From NCBI RefSeq assembly GCF_023051145.1, contig NZ_JALKFS010000005.1:4667733-4731732 (forward strand): a DNA stretch of 64,000 nt, in the 5' to 3' direction. Positions within the stretch are counted from its first letter, which is position 1. Each line of letters opens with the position of its first letter. The stretch is from Williamsia sp. DF01-3 (GTDB lineage: Bacteria; Actinomycetota; Actinomycetes; Mycobacteriales; Mycobacteriaceae). Positions 55,884 through 64,000 of this stretch are shown here, piece after piece. The notes under the pieces were generated by a model. That model saw only the letters and a list, made by a program, of their open reading frames with translations, did no database searches and was not told the origin of the DNA. Both the position numbers and the translations under genes were made by a program.

Positions 55884-57322
55884 TGGCTGTTGTCTTCCTG
55901 CGGTTGCGCCCCGGTACCCGTTGTACCGGTTCCACCACTCGTACCAGAATCGCCCTGGGTCGTCGCAGACCCGGTTCCGGCATTGTAGGTTTTTCCGTCG
56001 GGACCGATGTAGTCGCCGCTGACCGGATCGTAGGTCGTGGCGTACACCGACGGGCTACCGTCGTCGGCGCCCGGTCCGGCACTGGTCAGGAACCCTTGCG
56101 GCACATCAATTCCCGGCAAACCGCGCGGCAGGGGAACGTTCTCACCGATGGGAACGTAGCCGGTCCGGCACTCCGCCGGCGTCGACGCCCGGCGGCCGGG
56201 GATCTCCACGCACGGGAAGTTACGGGTACCGCGCACACCGAGATTGGAATCCTGCGGCACCCGGCACAACATTCCGGGTGGCAGTTCACGGGGGGTCTGA
56301 GCCGAAGCGTTGCGGTCCGGGGTCATCGGCAGGTAGCCCACCGTGCAGGTACCCGGATCCTGGAATCCCAGCGCGAAGTCGACGTTGGCGCCGTTACGTG
56401 CGTCTTCGGTGTTCAGTGCGGTGATGAGCGAGGCGATCAACCGAGGGTAGATCACCACGATCTGCCGGAGGTTCGGGTGGTAGATCGCAAGGGTGCGAGC
56501 AGTGGTGTTCAGGTTCGAGAACATCAGGGGCAGCGTCTGGTTCATCGACGCAAACAGTTCCTGGGTCTGCTTTGCGACCCCAGGGCCCTTCTGCAGGATG
56601 TCCCTCAGTTGAGGGTCGTTGGCCCGCAGCTGATCTGTCACCTTGGCAAGATTCGAAGTCCAGGCGCGGATGTCGTCCACCGTCGCCGTCTGCGTCTCCA
56701 ACAACGGCGCCGCCTGCTCGATGAGCTTGACGATGGCATCCGAGTTCTTGTTCGCGTCACCCACGAGCAGGGCCATCGAGTCCAGCAGTCGCTGCAGGTC
56801 CTCACCCGTGCCGTTGAATGCGTTGAAGGCCTCGTCCATCACCCGGCGCAGCTGTGTGTCCTGGACCCGTTCGAGCAGCCCGTTGGCCTGGTCGAGCAGC
56901 GTGCCGACCTCGACGGGGACCGTACCGCCCTCGATCACGGCACCGTCCTGCAGATTGCCGGTCGACTCGACGCCCGGCTTCGGCATGAACTCGAGGTACT
57001 GCTCGCCGACCGCCGAGACACTGTGCACCGATGCGGTGGAGTTGTCGGGGATCTTGGTGTCCGAGTTGATCGAGAGTTTTGCTGTCACACCCTCTTCGGT
57101 CAAGGTCACCGACTGCACCTTGCCCACGTCGACCCCGCGGTAGCTGACGTTGCCGTTCTGGTAGAGACCGCCGGTACTGGGCAACTCCACCTCGACGTTG
57201 TATTCGCCGACGCCGACCATGCTGGGCACCCGGATGTAGAACACGGCGACGGCGATGATGGCCAAAGTCGTCACGATCGAGAAGATGATCAGCTGCATGC
57301 GGACAAACGGTGTGATCCTCAT
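55850..57322 (-). CDS. Mce family protein MceF
   Basis: 490 aa. N-terminal helix (MQLIIFSIVTTLAIIAVAVFY), MlaD/Mce domain with NGNVSYRGVDVGKVQSVTLT and SVHSVSAVGEQYLEFMP, helical domain to about residue 300, and a Pro/Gly-rich tail ending PQEDNSQWQSL. Sixth subunit of a lipid-importing Mce complex. Start 57322 overlaps mceE by 4 nt. Confidence 0.93.
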   Translation of the reverse strand: MRITPFVRMQLIIFSIVTTLAIIAVAVFYIRVPSMVGVGEYNVEVELPSTGGLYQNGNVSYRGVDVGKVQSVTLTEEGVTAKLSINSDTKIPDNSTASVHSVSAVGEQYLEFMPKPGVESTGNLQDGAVIEGGTVPVEVGTLLDQANGLLERVQDTQLRRVMDEAFNAFNGTGEDLQRLLDSMALLVGDANKNSDAIVKLIEQAAPLLETQTATVDDIRAWTSNLAKVTDQLRANDPQLRDILQKGPGVAKQTQELFASMNQTLPLMFSNLNTTARTLAIYHPNLRQIVVIYPRLIASLITALNTEDARNGANVDFALGFQDPGTCTVGYLPMTPDRNASAQTPRELPPGMLCRVPQDSNLGVRGTRNFPCVEIPGRRASTPAECRTGYVPIGENVPLPRGLPGIDVPQGFLTSAGPGADDGSPSVYATTYDPVSGDYIGPDGKTYNAGTGSATTQGDSGTSGGTGTTGTGAQPQEDNSQWQSLITGTVR

Positions 57323-58614
57323 GGGCCCTCCTCCCCGGTAGGTGACCGATCGGCGGCAGGTGTCTCCGGTTGGGGCGCAACCGGAAGTGTCGGACTCGTC
57401 TCAGGCGGGGCATCGGCGAGAGGTCCGGTGAAGGGATCGTCACCTCTGCCCGCGGCGCCGGCCGGCTTACCGAACATCCCTTCGGGACCGTAGAACTGGC
57501 TCGCGACACCAACACTCGCGAGCGCACCACGCTGCAACCTGCCGAATGTGAGGTCGAGGTTGATCACGGCGTTGAGATAGTCGCCGCGGACCACCTGCGG
57601 AATCGCCGACTCGGCAAACGGGAAGGTGAGCAGGATTCCCAACGATTGAGTCAACGAGGGACCGGTGGACTGCAGTTGATCGAGCACCGGGACGAGGTTG
57701 CTGACAACCACCTGGATGTCCTCGGAGTTCGCCTTCAAGATGTCGTCCGTGGTGCGGCTCATCCGACTCAGGGCGCCCAGCGCATCGGTGAAGTTCACCC
57801 GTTGGTCGACGAGCAGCTTCAGGATCCGTGGACCGTCGGCCAGCGCCCGTTCGACCACCGGGGTCTGCTCGTTGATCTGGCCGGTGAGTCGATCCAGGCC
57901 TTCCATCGCCCGGATGATGTTCTCGCGCTGCACGTTCAGTTCGCCGACCAGCGTGTTCAGACGCGGCACCAGATCACGCAGCACGTCCTGCCGCCCGGCC
58001 ATGGCGGTGTTGAGCTCATGGACGATGTCACCGACCTGCGCAAGTCCGCCGCCGTTCAGGACCACCGACAGTGAGCTGAGAACCTGCTCGGTGGTCGGAT
58101 ACGTACACGCGGACACCTGCTGCGCCGAGTTGATGTCGGGGATGGGCTCGGCGTTGGTCGGCTGGGCGATGTTGGACTGCTCAGGGCAGTCCGCCGCCGG
58201 GATCTGGCCGCCGGGCGCGATCGTCCCCTTGTCCGCGTCCTCGGGCTGCACGATCTGCAGGTTCAGCGAGCCGAGCACGCTGGTGAGGCCGACCATGACG
58301 TAGGAGCCGACCGGGACCTGCGTCCCCTTGTTCAGCCGAAGCGTCAACTCGGCCTGCCAGTTCTTCACCTCGATCTTGCCGACACTGCCGACGGTCGCGT
58401 CGTTGATGAGCACCGGTGCGTTCTGAACCAGATTGGCCGCGTTCGGGATCAGCGCGGTCAGTTCGTACGAACCCGCGCCTGTTCCCTCGGCACCGGGCAC
58501 AGGCAACGAGTTCAGCCCGTCGAACGAGCACCCCGAGGCCACCAGGGCCGAACTGACCACCACGGCCCCGAAAACGGTGCGAAGGGCCGACTTTCGCGAC
58601 GAACCGGTGCGCAT
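57319..58614 (-). CDS. Mce family lipoprotein MceE
   Basis: 431 aa. Signal peptide with lipobox VASGC (Cys29), Mce domain around ELTALIPNAANLVQNAPVLI and DATVGSVGKIEV, then long helices. Lipoprotein character is the mark of the E subunit (LprK/LprN class). Start ATG 58614 overlaps the mceD stop by 1 nt. C-terminus Pro/Glu-rich. Confidence 0.93.
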   Translation of the reverse strand: MRTGSSRKSALRTVFGAVVVSSALVASGCSFDGLNSLPVPGAEGTGAGSYELTALIPNAANLVQNAPVLINDATVGSVGKIEVKNWQAELTLRLNKGTQVPVGSYVMVGLTSVLGSLNLQIVQPEDADKGTIAPGGQIPAADCPEQSNIAQPTNAEPIPDINSAQQVSACTYPTTEQVLSSLSVVLNGGGLAQVGDIVHELNTAMAGRQDVLRDLVPRLNTLVGELNVQRENIIRAMEGLDRLTGQINEQTPVVERALADGPRILKLLVDQRVNFTDALGALSRMSRTTDDILKANSEDIQVVVSNLVPVLDQLQSTGPSLTQSLGILLTFPFAESAIPQVVRGDYLNAVINLDLTFGRLQRGALASVGVASQFYGPEGMFGKPAGAAGRGDDPFTGPLADAPPETSPTLPVAPQPETPAADRSPTGEEGP

Positions 58615-59882
58615 CAGCCCTCACCGCCGAACGGGACGAGGAGTTGTGCGAGGCCGGGGTTGTTGTACTTCTTGCGGGTCTCGGCATCCTGATCGCGGAT
58701 ACTCTGCTGCGCCCGGGCTTTGACACTGGCGTTCTGGTACTGGATCTGGTCGGGTCGGGCGTCGATGCCGGTCACCGGGTTGATCAGTGCTGGCGGGTAA
58801 TTGATGGAGATCGACGCCAGAACCGGGGCCAGCACGTCGACGCACTTCTCGACGTCGCCCTCCTGTCCGGGGCGGTCGTTCGCCTGGATCGTGCCGCACA
58901 GCAGATTGATCAGGTTGCCGCCCATGCCGAGACCGAAGATGCCCGACAGAGACCCTTGCAGGGGGTTGTAGATGTTGTAGAAGTTCGACAGCTGGGTCGG
59001 ACCCGAGTGCAGCAGCCCCCTGATCTCTTCGTCCTTCTGCGCGAGCACGTTGGTGGCGTCACCGAGCCGAGCGACCGAATCACTGAGGGTGGCGCCGTTG
59101 GTGTCGATGAAGCTCTTGACGTCACTGAGTGCTGTGTCGAGGTTGGTCAGCGCACCGTTCAGACTCTCGGAGTTGTCGGCCAGCACCTGACTGACCGATG
59201 CGATTCGCCCGTTGAACTGCACCAGTTGTTCGTGACTCTGCGACAGCGCCTCGGTCAGCGCCTGCAGATTTCGAATCGTGTTGAACAAGTCGTCGCGACC
59301 GTCGGCCAGCGTGCTGGTCACATCCGAAAGTTGTTGCAATGACTGGCGAAGGGCGGTGCCGTTGCCTTCGAGGTTCGCATCCGCGACATCGACTGCCCTG
59401 GCCACCGAGCCCGGATCGGCTCCGTCTGGGCCCACGGCCTCGGTCAGTTTGGTCAATTCGGACTTGATGTCGTCCCACTCGACGGGAACGGCCGTGCGTT
59501 CCATCGGGATCGCTCCCCCGTCCTTCAACGCCGGACCACCCTCGTACACCGGGGTCAGCTGGACAAAACGGCCAGACACCAGTGACTGCGCGACCACCAG
59601 CGCCTCGGCGTCGGCCGGGATCGTCTGGTCGCGGTCGACTTTCAACTCCACCTTCACGTCGCCGTCGCGAGGGGTGATCTTGCTGACCGACCCGACGGTG
59701 ACGCCGAGGATCTTCACGGCGTCGCCCTCATACATCGAGTTCACGCTCGCGAAATAGGCGGTGTAGGTCTTGTACGCCACCTTCTGGAAGCCCACATAGA
59801 CCACCACCAGCACGATCACCACGGCCACGACGATGGCGATCGCCTGCCAGAACCGCTTGCTCAACCGTCCCATGCCCATCAC
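58614..59882 (-). CDS. Mce family protein MceD
   Basis: 422 aa. N-terminal helix (FWQAIAIVVAVVIVLVVVYV), Mce domain with YEGDAVKILGVTVGSVSKIT and VAQSLVSGRFVQLTPVYEGG, followed by PMERTAVPVEWDDIKSEL and long coiled helices. The end reads YNNPGLAQLLVPFGGEG. Start 59882 overlaps mceC by 4 nt. Confidence 0.93.
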   Translation of the reverse strand: MMGMGRLSKRFWQAIAIVVAVVIVLVVVYVGFQKVAYKTYTAYFASVNSMYEGDAVKILGVTVGSVSKITPRDGDVKVELKVDRDQTIPADAEALVVAQSLVSGRFVQLTPVYEGGPALKDGGAIPMERTAVPVEWDDIKSELTKLTEAVGPDGADPGSVARAVDVADANLEGNGTALRQSLQQLSDVTSTLADGRDDLFNTIRNLQALTEALSQSHEQLVQFNGRIASVSQVLADNSESLNGALTNLDTALSDVKSFIDTNGATLSDSVARLGDATNVLAQKDEEIRGLLHSGPTQLSNFYNIYNPLQGSLSGIFGLGMGGNLINLLCGTIQANDRPGQEGDVEKCVDVLAPVLASISINYPPALINPVTGIDARPDQIQYQNASVKARAQQSIRDQDAETRKKYNNPGLAQLLVPFGGEG

Positions 59883-61075
59883 CCGTTCGGTCCTGGGTAG
59901 CGGGGCGGCGGAGCCGGCGCGATCGTCGAGTTCGGGTCATTGGCCGCATCCGGTCGGGTGGAGATGACCGGCGGGATCGGGAACGCGTACTGGAAGGCGC
60001 GGTAGGCCTCAGGGTACTTCTGCTGCATGATGTTCAAGAACACCTCGGTGTAGTCGCCGAAGGTCGGGATGCCGACGAGCGATGAGAAATACGGGCCGCT
60101 CGCCACCGCTTCGCCGAGTGTGTTGGCGTAGGGGCCGAGTTCGTCGAGGGTCTGCGCCAGCGTCTCCTGGTTGTCCTGCAGGATCGCCAGAACACCGTTC
60201 AGCTTCTCGAGTACCGGCTTGAGCTGGGCATTGTTGTCGTTGATGAATCCACTGATCTGGGCGGTCACGTTCTCGGTGCCGGAGATCAGTTGTCCGAGCG
60301 CATACCGTCGGGCCTGCAACTCGCCGAGCAACGCGTTGGCATCGGTCAAGAGCGTGTTGATCTGACCACTGCGTTTGGCGATGACGTCGGTGACAGACGA
60401 TGCGCGACTGAGCAATTGGTCCAGCGACTCGTCGCGGTCGGCGATCGCCTTGGACAGACGCGCCACACCATCGACGGCGGAACGGACCGATTCCGGGGTG
60501 TCGGAGAACGTGTCGGTCAACGTGTTCAACGCGTCATTGAGTTGTTCGGTATCGGTCTCGGCGATCGTGTCGGTAGCACCCTCGAGCGCGTCGGTCAGGG
60601 AGTAGGGCGCCACCGTGTTGCGACTGCTGATCTCGTCGCCCGGCTTGAGCTGCCCGGTGCCGTGCGGGATCAACGTGAGATTGCGCCTGCCCAAGACGGT
60701 TTCGGTCTTGATGGCAGCCTGGCTGTCGGCGCCCACCCGGACCGTGTCCCTCATGTTGAAGGTGACCTTGGCCTTCTTGCCGTCATCGGTGTCCGCCAGC
60801 GCTATGCCCTGGACGGCGCCCACGTCGACACCGGAGACCACCACGATGTCGCCGCTGGCGAGGCCGCCTGCGTCGTCGAAGTACGCCGTGTACACGCTGC
60901 CGTTTGCCAGGAACGGCAACTTGTCCATCTGCAGCGCGACGATCACGACGAGAGCGGCGATGAGCACACCGATGAATCCGACACGAGCGCGGTCAGGTTC
61001 GCCACGCTTCTTGCGGCGGGCCTCATCCGCTTCGTCCGCGGTGGTCCGCTGACCTTTGAACAGTGCTGCCATCAT
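59879..61075 (-). CDS. Mce family protein MceC
   Basis: 398 aa. Helix VGFIGVLIAALVVIVALQM, Mce domain GGLASGDIVVVSGVDVGAVQ and KTETVLGRRNLTLIPHG, helical domain, tail PDAANDPNSTIAPAPPPRYP. Start overlaps mceB by 4 nt. Confidence 0.93.
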   Translation of the reverse strand: MMAALFKGQRTTADEADEARRKKRGEPDRARVGFIGVLIAALVVIVALQMDKLPFLANGSVYTAYFDDAGGLASGDIVVVSGVDVGAVQGIALADTDDGKKAKVTFNMRDTVRVGADSQAAIKTETVLGRRNLTLIPHGTGQLKPGDEISSRNTVAPYSLTDALEGATDTIAETDTEQLNDALNTLTDTFSDTPESVRSAVDGVARLSKAIADRDESLDQLLSRASSVTDVIAKRSGQINTLLTDANALLGELQARRYALGQLISGTENVTAQISGFINDNNAQLKPVLEKLNGVLAILQDNQETLAQTLDELGPYANTLGEAVASGPYFSSLVGIPTFGDYTEVFLNIMQQKYPEAYRAFQYAFPIPPVISTRPDAANDPNSTIAPAPPPRYPGPNG

Positions 61076-62133
61076 CGAGGATCACACCTCCCACCCGGGT
61101 TCTGTTTCACACCGGTGGTGTCGATGTTGTTCCACACGATTTCCTGACCGCCGGGAGCGGTGAAGATCAAGTTGACCTGACACAGCCAGATCTGCAGCCA
61201 CGCACCGTAACTGCCCAGATTCGACAGTGCCTTGAAGTCTCCTGGCAGTCGGCTGATCAGCCCGCGGACGTAGGGCTCACCCTTGAGCACCTCGTCCGAG
61301 ACCTCGCCGGTGGCCGTGATCATGGACTTGAGGTCGGCACGATTGGTGGCCAGCACGTCGTTGAGGTCGTTGGTGACTTCGGAGGCGTTTGTCACCGCCT
61401 CGCCGATCACGTTGCGTTGTGAGTCCAGCCCGGAGATCAGCAACTGGAGTTGGTCGAGCGAACTGTCGAAGCCGGCGTTGTCGGCGTCGATCGTGCCCAG
61501 CGTCGTGTTCAAGTTGTCGATCACCTGCCCGATCAGTTGATCGCGATCGGCCAGCGAGTCGGTGAATGTTGCTGTGTTGCGCAGCAACTCACTCAACGCG
61601 GGTCCCTGGCCCTGGAACACCTGGATGAGCGACGCGGAGAGTTCGTTGACCTCTTCTGGATTCAGTGTGCGGAAGAGGGGCTTGAACCCGCCGAGCAGTT
61701 TGTCGAGGTCGAGAGCCGGCTCGGTCTGACCGATCGGGATGGATCCGCCGTCACCGATCAGAGCCGAGGGGTCCCCGGTACCTTCCTGGATCTCCAGGAA
61801 ACGGTCGCCGGTGAGGTTCTCGTAACGGATCAGCGCCCGAGCCGACTTCGGTAGGCGGTACTTCTCGTTCACATCGAACTCGACGACGGCTTCGTTGTCC
61901 GGGTTGAGGCCGACAGAGCCCACCTTGCCCACCTCGACACCCGCGATGCGGACCTTGCTTCCTGACTTGAGCTGCGAGGCACTGGTGAAGGTGGCCTTGT
62001 ACCCGAAACTGGACCCACCCCGGTACTGGCTGAACACCACGACGAGCACCACGAAGATGAGCACCATCACCACGGCAAAGCTGCCCAGCTTGATGACGGT
62101 GGCGCGAAACGCGCGCTCTCTCGAGACCGCCAC
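61072..62133 (-). CDS. Mce family protein MceB
   Basis: 353 aa. Helix KLGSFAVVMVLIFVVLVVVF, Mce domain SASQLKSGSKVRIAGVEVGK and RYENLTGDRFLEIQEG, then helices; the end GGQEIVWNNIDTTGVKQNPG carries the conserved C-terminal block of the B subunit. GTG 62133, 47 bp after mceA. Confidence 0.93.
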   Translation of the reverse strand: MAVSRERAFRATVIKLGSFAVVMVLIFVVLVVVFSQYRGGSSFGYKATFTSASQLKSGSKVRIAGVEVGKVGSVGLNPDNEAVVEFDVNEKYRLPKSARALIRYENLTGDRFLEIQEGTGDPSALIGDGGSIPIGQTEPALDLDKLLGGFKPLFRTLNPEEVNELSASLIQVFQGQGPALSELLRNTATFTDSLADRDQLIGQVIDNLNTTLGTIDADNAGFDSSLDQLQLLISGLDSQRNVIGEAVTNASEVTNDLNDVLATNRADLKSMITATGEVSDEVLKGEPYVRGLISRLPGDFKALSNLGSYGAWLQIWLCQVNLIFTAPGGQEIVWNNIDTTGVKQNPGGRCDPR

Positions 62134-62180
62134 CTCACACCTTCCTGTTCTGCTGGGTCATCGACGGGACCTCATATGCC

Positions 62181-63358
62181 TCAACCACGGGGCACCGGTC
62201 CGAACATGACCTGAAAGAGCTTGGTGGGATCAGCTTTTGCGGTCGTACGTGGCTGATACGGGAACGCTGCGTTGTCGCCGACGTAGAAGTCGGTGTGCGC
62301 CGCGGAATCCGGGTCGCTCAAACCGTCCTGGCAAGTCGGCGGGCCGTCCACGTTCACGCGGGGCAGGTCTTCGGGGTACCGGTACGGTTCCTTGCCCGGC
62401 AACAGTCCGGCGTTCAAGGCCACGTAGCCGGTTTCGATACCGAACACCGGGAGGGCCTTTTGCCCTGCCGCCGCGGTGGAGGTGATGAAGCAGGCCAGCC
62501 GGGGGCCTGGTAGCCGAGCAGAGCGGCGGTGGGGTTCAGGTTGGACAGGGTGGAGATGATCGTCGCCTTCGACGGTGCGATCACCCCGTTGATCGTGTCT
62601 GCCATTCCGGTGACGTTCATCAGGAGTGCGTCGAGGTCGGACGACTTGTCCAGCAACGTGTTTCCGGTGAACGTGAAGTTCTCGACAACCTTGAGCAGAT
62701 CAGGCATCGCATCGGCATAGACATTGGTGAACTCGGCGCCGGCCTCGATGTCGCGGCTGAGGGCATCGAGGTGCGGGTTGGTCTTGCGGAGCAGATCGGA
62801 CAGGTCGGCGAATCCTTGGCCGATTTCCTCACCCCGGCCGGACAGGGCGGTGTCGATGGCCCCGATGGTCGCGTTCAGTTTCTCCGGCTGCACCTCGGCG
62901 AGCACGTCGACCAGACGCTGGTAGATGGTGTTCAGTTCCACCACGACGTGGTCGGTTTCGATCGTCGAACCGCGCGAGAGCCGCGCCTTGGACGGGTCCT
63001 CGGGAATCTCGAGGTTGACCGATTTGGCACCGAAAACCGTGTTGGACTTGATGTCCGCGCGGACGTTCGCCGGGATGTACTTCAGCTGGTCGGGGTTCAT
63101 GTTCAGCTTCAGCGTCACGCCGTCGGCTGATTCACTGATGTCACCGACCCGGCCGACCACCACGCCACGAAGTCGCACCTTGGCGTCGGGGTTCATCACC
63201 AGACCGGCACGATCAGCGGTCAACGTCACCGGCACCGTCGAGGAGAAGCTGCCCAGGAACTGCAGACCGGCCAGCGCGCAGACGGCGATCAACGCCACCA
63301 CCATGCAGGTGGCCGCGAGCTTCTTGGCCCATTGGGGTCGTTCGATTCTCTGTGACAT
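62181..63358 (-). CDS. Mce family protein MceA (one-base frameshift in this sequence)
   Basis: 392 aa after correction. N-terminal helix (AATCMVVALIAVCALAGLQF), Mce domain MNPDAKVRLRGVVVGRVG and SNTVFGAKSVNLEIPE. Frame 1 (63358 down) fails after LLGYQAPG at about 62500, giving WPASSPPPRR; frame 2 resumes as LACFITSTAAAGQKALPV-type sequence and continues FGIETGYVALNAGLLPGKEP to the stop at 62181. One extra base (GG to GGG) restores the A-subunit tail, whose GLACF Cys is usual. Two nt after yrbEB. Confidence 0.9.
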
Positions 63359-63360
63359 GG

Positions 63361-64000
63361 CTACCCCGAAAGGTTGAACTTTCCGTCGATGCCGTAGATC
63401 GCCAGTGATGTCAGCAACGTGATGACCACGACGACGACGAGTGAGGCGCGCACCGCGTTACCGACCGCGATGCCGACCCCGACAGGTCCGCCGGAGGCGT
63501 TGAAGCCGTAGTAGGTGTGAATCATCATGACGGCCACGGCCATACAGATCGCCTGCACAAACGACCAGAGGATGTCGGTGGATATGAGGAATGTCGAGAA
63601 GTAGTGGTCATAGACGCCCGAGGACTGCCCGTACAAGAAGACCGTTGCGAATCGGCTTGCCAGGAACGAGGCCACCGACGCCAGTGAGTACAGCGGGATG
63701 ATCGCGATCAGTCCGGCGACGATGCGCGTGCTGACCAGGTACGGGATGGATGCGATGGACATCGCCTCGAGGGCATCGATCTCTTCGCTGACCCGCATGG
63801 CGCCGAGCTGCGCCGTGGCACCGGCCCCGATCGTGGCGGCCAGACCGATGCCGGCGATGACCGGGACGGCGATACGGACGTTGATGAACGCCGAGAAGAA
63901 TCCGGTCAGGGCTTCGACACCGATGTTCGACAGCGAGCTGTAGCCCTGCACCGCGATGGTTCCGCCGGTGAACAGGGTGAGGAACCCGACGACGACAACG
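63361..64000 (-). CDS. YrbEB/MlaE-type ABC permease (N-terminus beyond window)
   Basis: 213 codons visible. ABC permease of the Mce lipid importer. Family motif EEIDALEAMSIASIPYLVST, about five hydrophobic helices, end AIYGIDGKFNLSG. The frame is open to the window edge, so YrbEB starts outside, and YrbEA should lie beyond 64000. Position directly before mceA assigns it as the B permease. Confidence 0.92.
   Translation of the reverse strand, partial: VVVVGFLTLFTGGTIAVQGYSSLSNIGVEALTGFFSAFINVRIAVPVIAGIGLAATIGAGATAQLGAMRVSEEIDALEAMSIASIPYLVSTRIVAGLIAIIPLYSLASVASFLASRFATVFLYGQSSGVYDHYFSTFLISTDILWSFVQAICMAVAVMMIHTYYGFNASGGPVGVGIAVGNAVRASLVVVVVITLLTSLAIYGIDGKFNLSG

Overview
The window reads as chromosomal DNA of a high-GC, mycolic-acid-containing actinobacterium (order Mycobacteriales), most like Gordonia or a close relative. 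Support: mycothiol synthesis (mshA), SenX3-RegX3, CarD, DisA, a MhuD-type heme oxygenase, a complete mce operon, and gene order matching Mycobacterium tuberculosis from Rv0486 to Rv0509 and from Rv3579c to Rv3592. The genus is an inference; no 16S gene is present. I saw no tRNA, rRNA, CRISPR array, transposase or integrase.

Layout. 1-23 kb is the Rv0486-Rv0509-like block, mostly on the minus strand: hemA and rex behind a perfect Rex operator, a glutaredoxin-like protein, a SerB-type phosphatase (+), a PlsC acyltransferase, a GalE2-like SDR, the 33-residue ribosomal protein bS22, a BldC-like regulator, proC, a thioesterase, a sugar-phosphate isomerase, a membrane protein, a Ppx/GppA phosphatase, regX3/senX3, gpmA, a YbjN-type protein and mshA. 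A tyrosine phosphatase, an MFS exporter and an acyl-CoA ligase (16.9-20.9 kb) interrupt this block. 24-39 kb is accessory: a pirin, a P450 with its TetR regulator behind nested palindromes, a zinc ABC importer behind a Zur-like box, a large SARP/AAA regulator, an FAD oxidase, a lipoprotein, a MaoC hydratase, two hydrolases and a membrane protein. 39-52 kb is the Rv3579c-Rv3592-like block: carD-ispD-ispF-cysS-rlmB (-), lpqE-radA (+), disA, carbonic anhydrase, mutY and mhuD. 52-64 kb holds an aldehyde dehydrogenase behind a KstR-type operator, converging on an mce operon (yrbEB, mceA-F, two mam genes).

How the genes work together. Redox sensing (Rex) is tied to heme synthesis (hemA), and MhuD in the same window degrades heme. 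Phosphate signalling (SenX3-RegX3), c-di-AMP synthesis (DisA), RadA repair and CarD-controlled transcription are housekeeping. The KstR box, mce operon, P450, FadD and MaoC point to uptake and oxidation of sterols or other lipids.

Quality warning. Four genes (MFS, SARP regulator, cysS, mceA) each carry one apparent single-base loss in or next to a run of G/C. Restoring one base gives a full-length family member every time. Because cysS is essential, residual assembly indels are the likeliest explanation.
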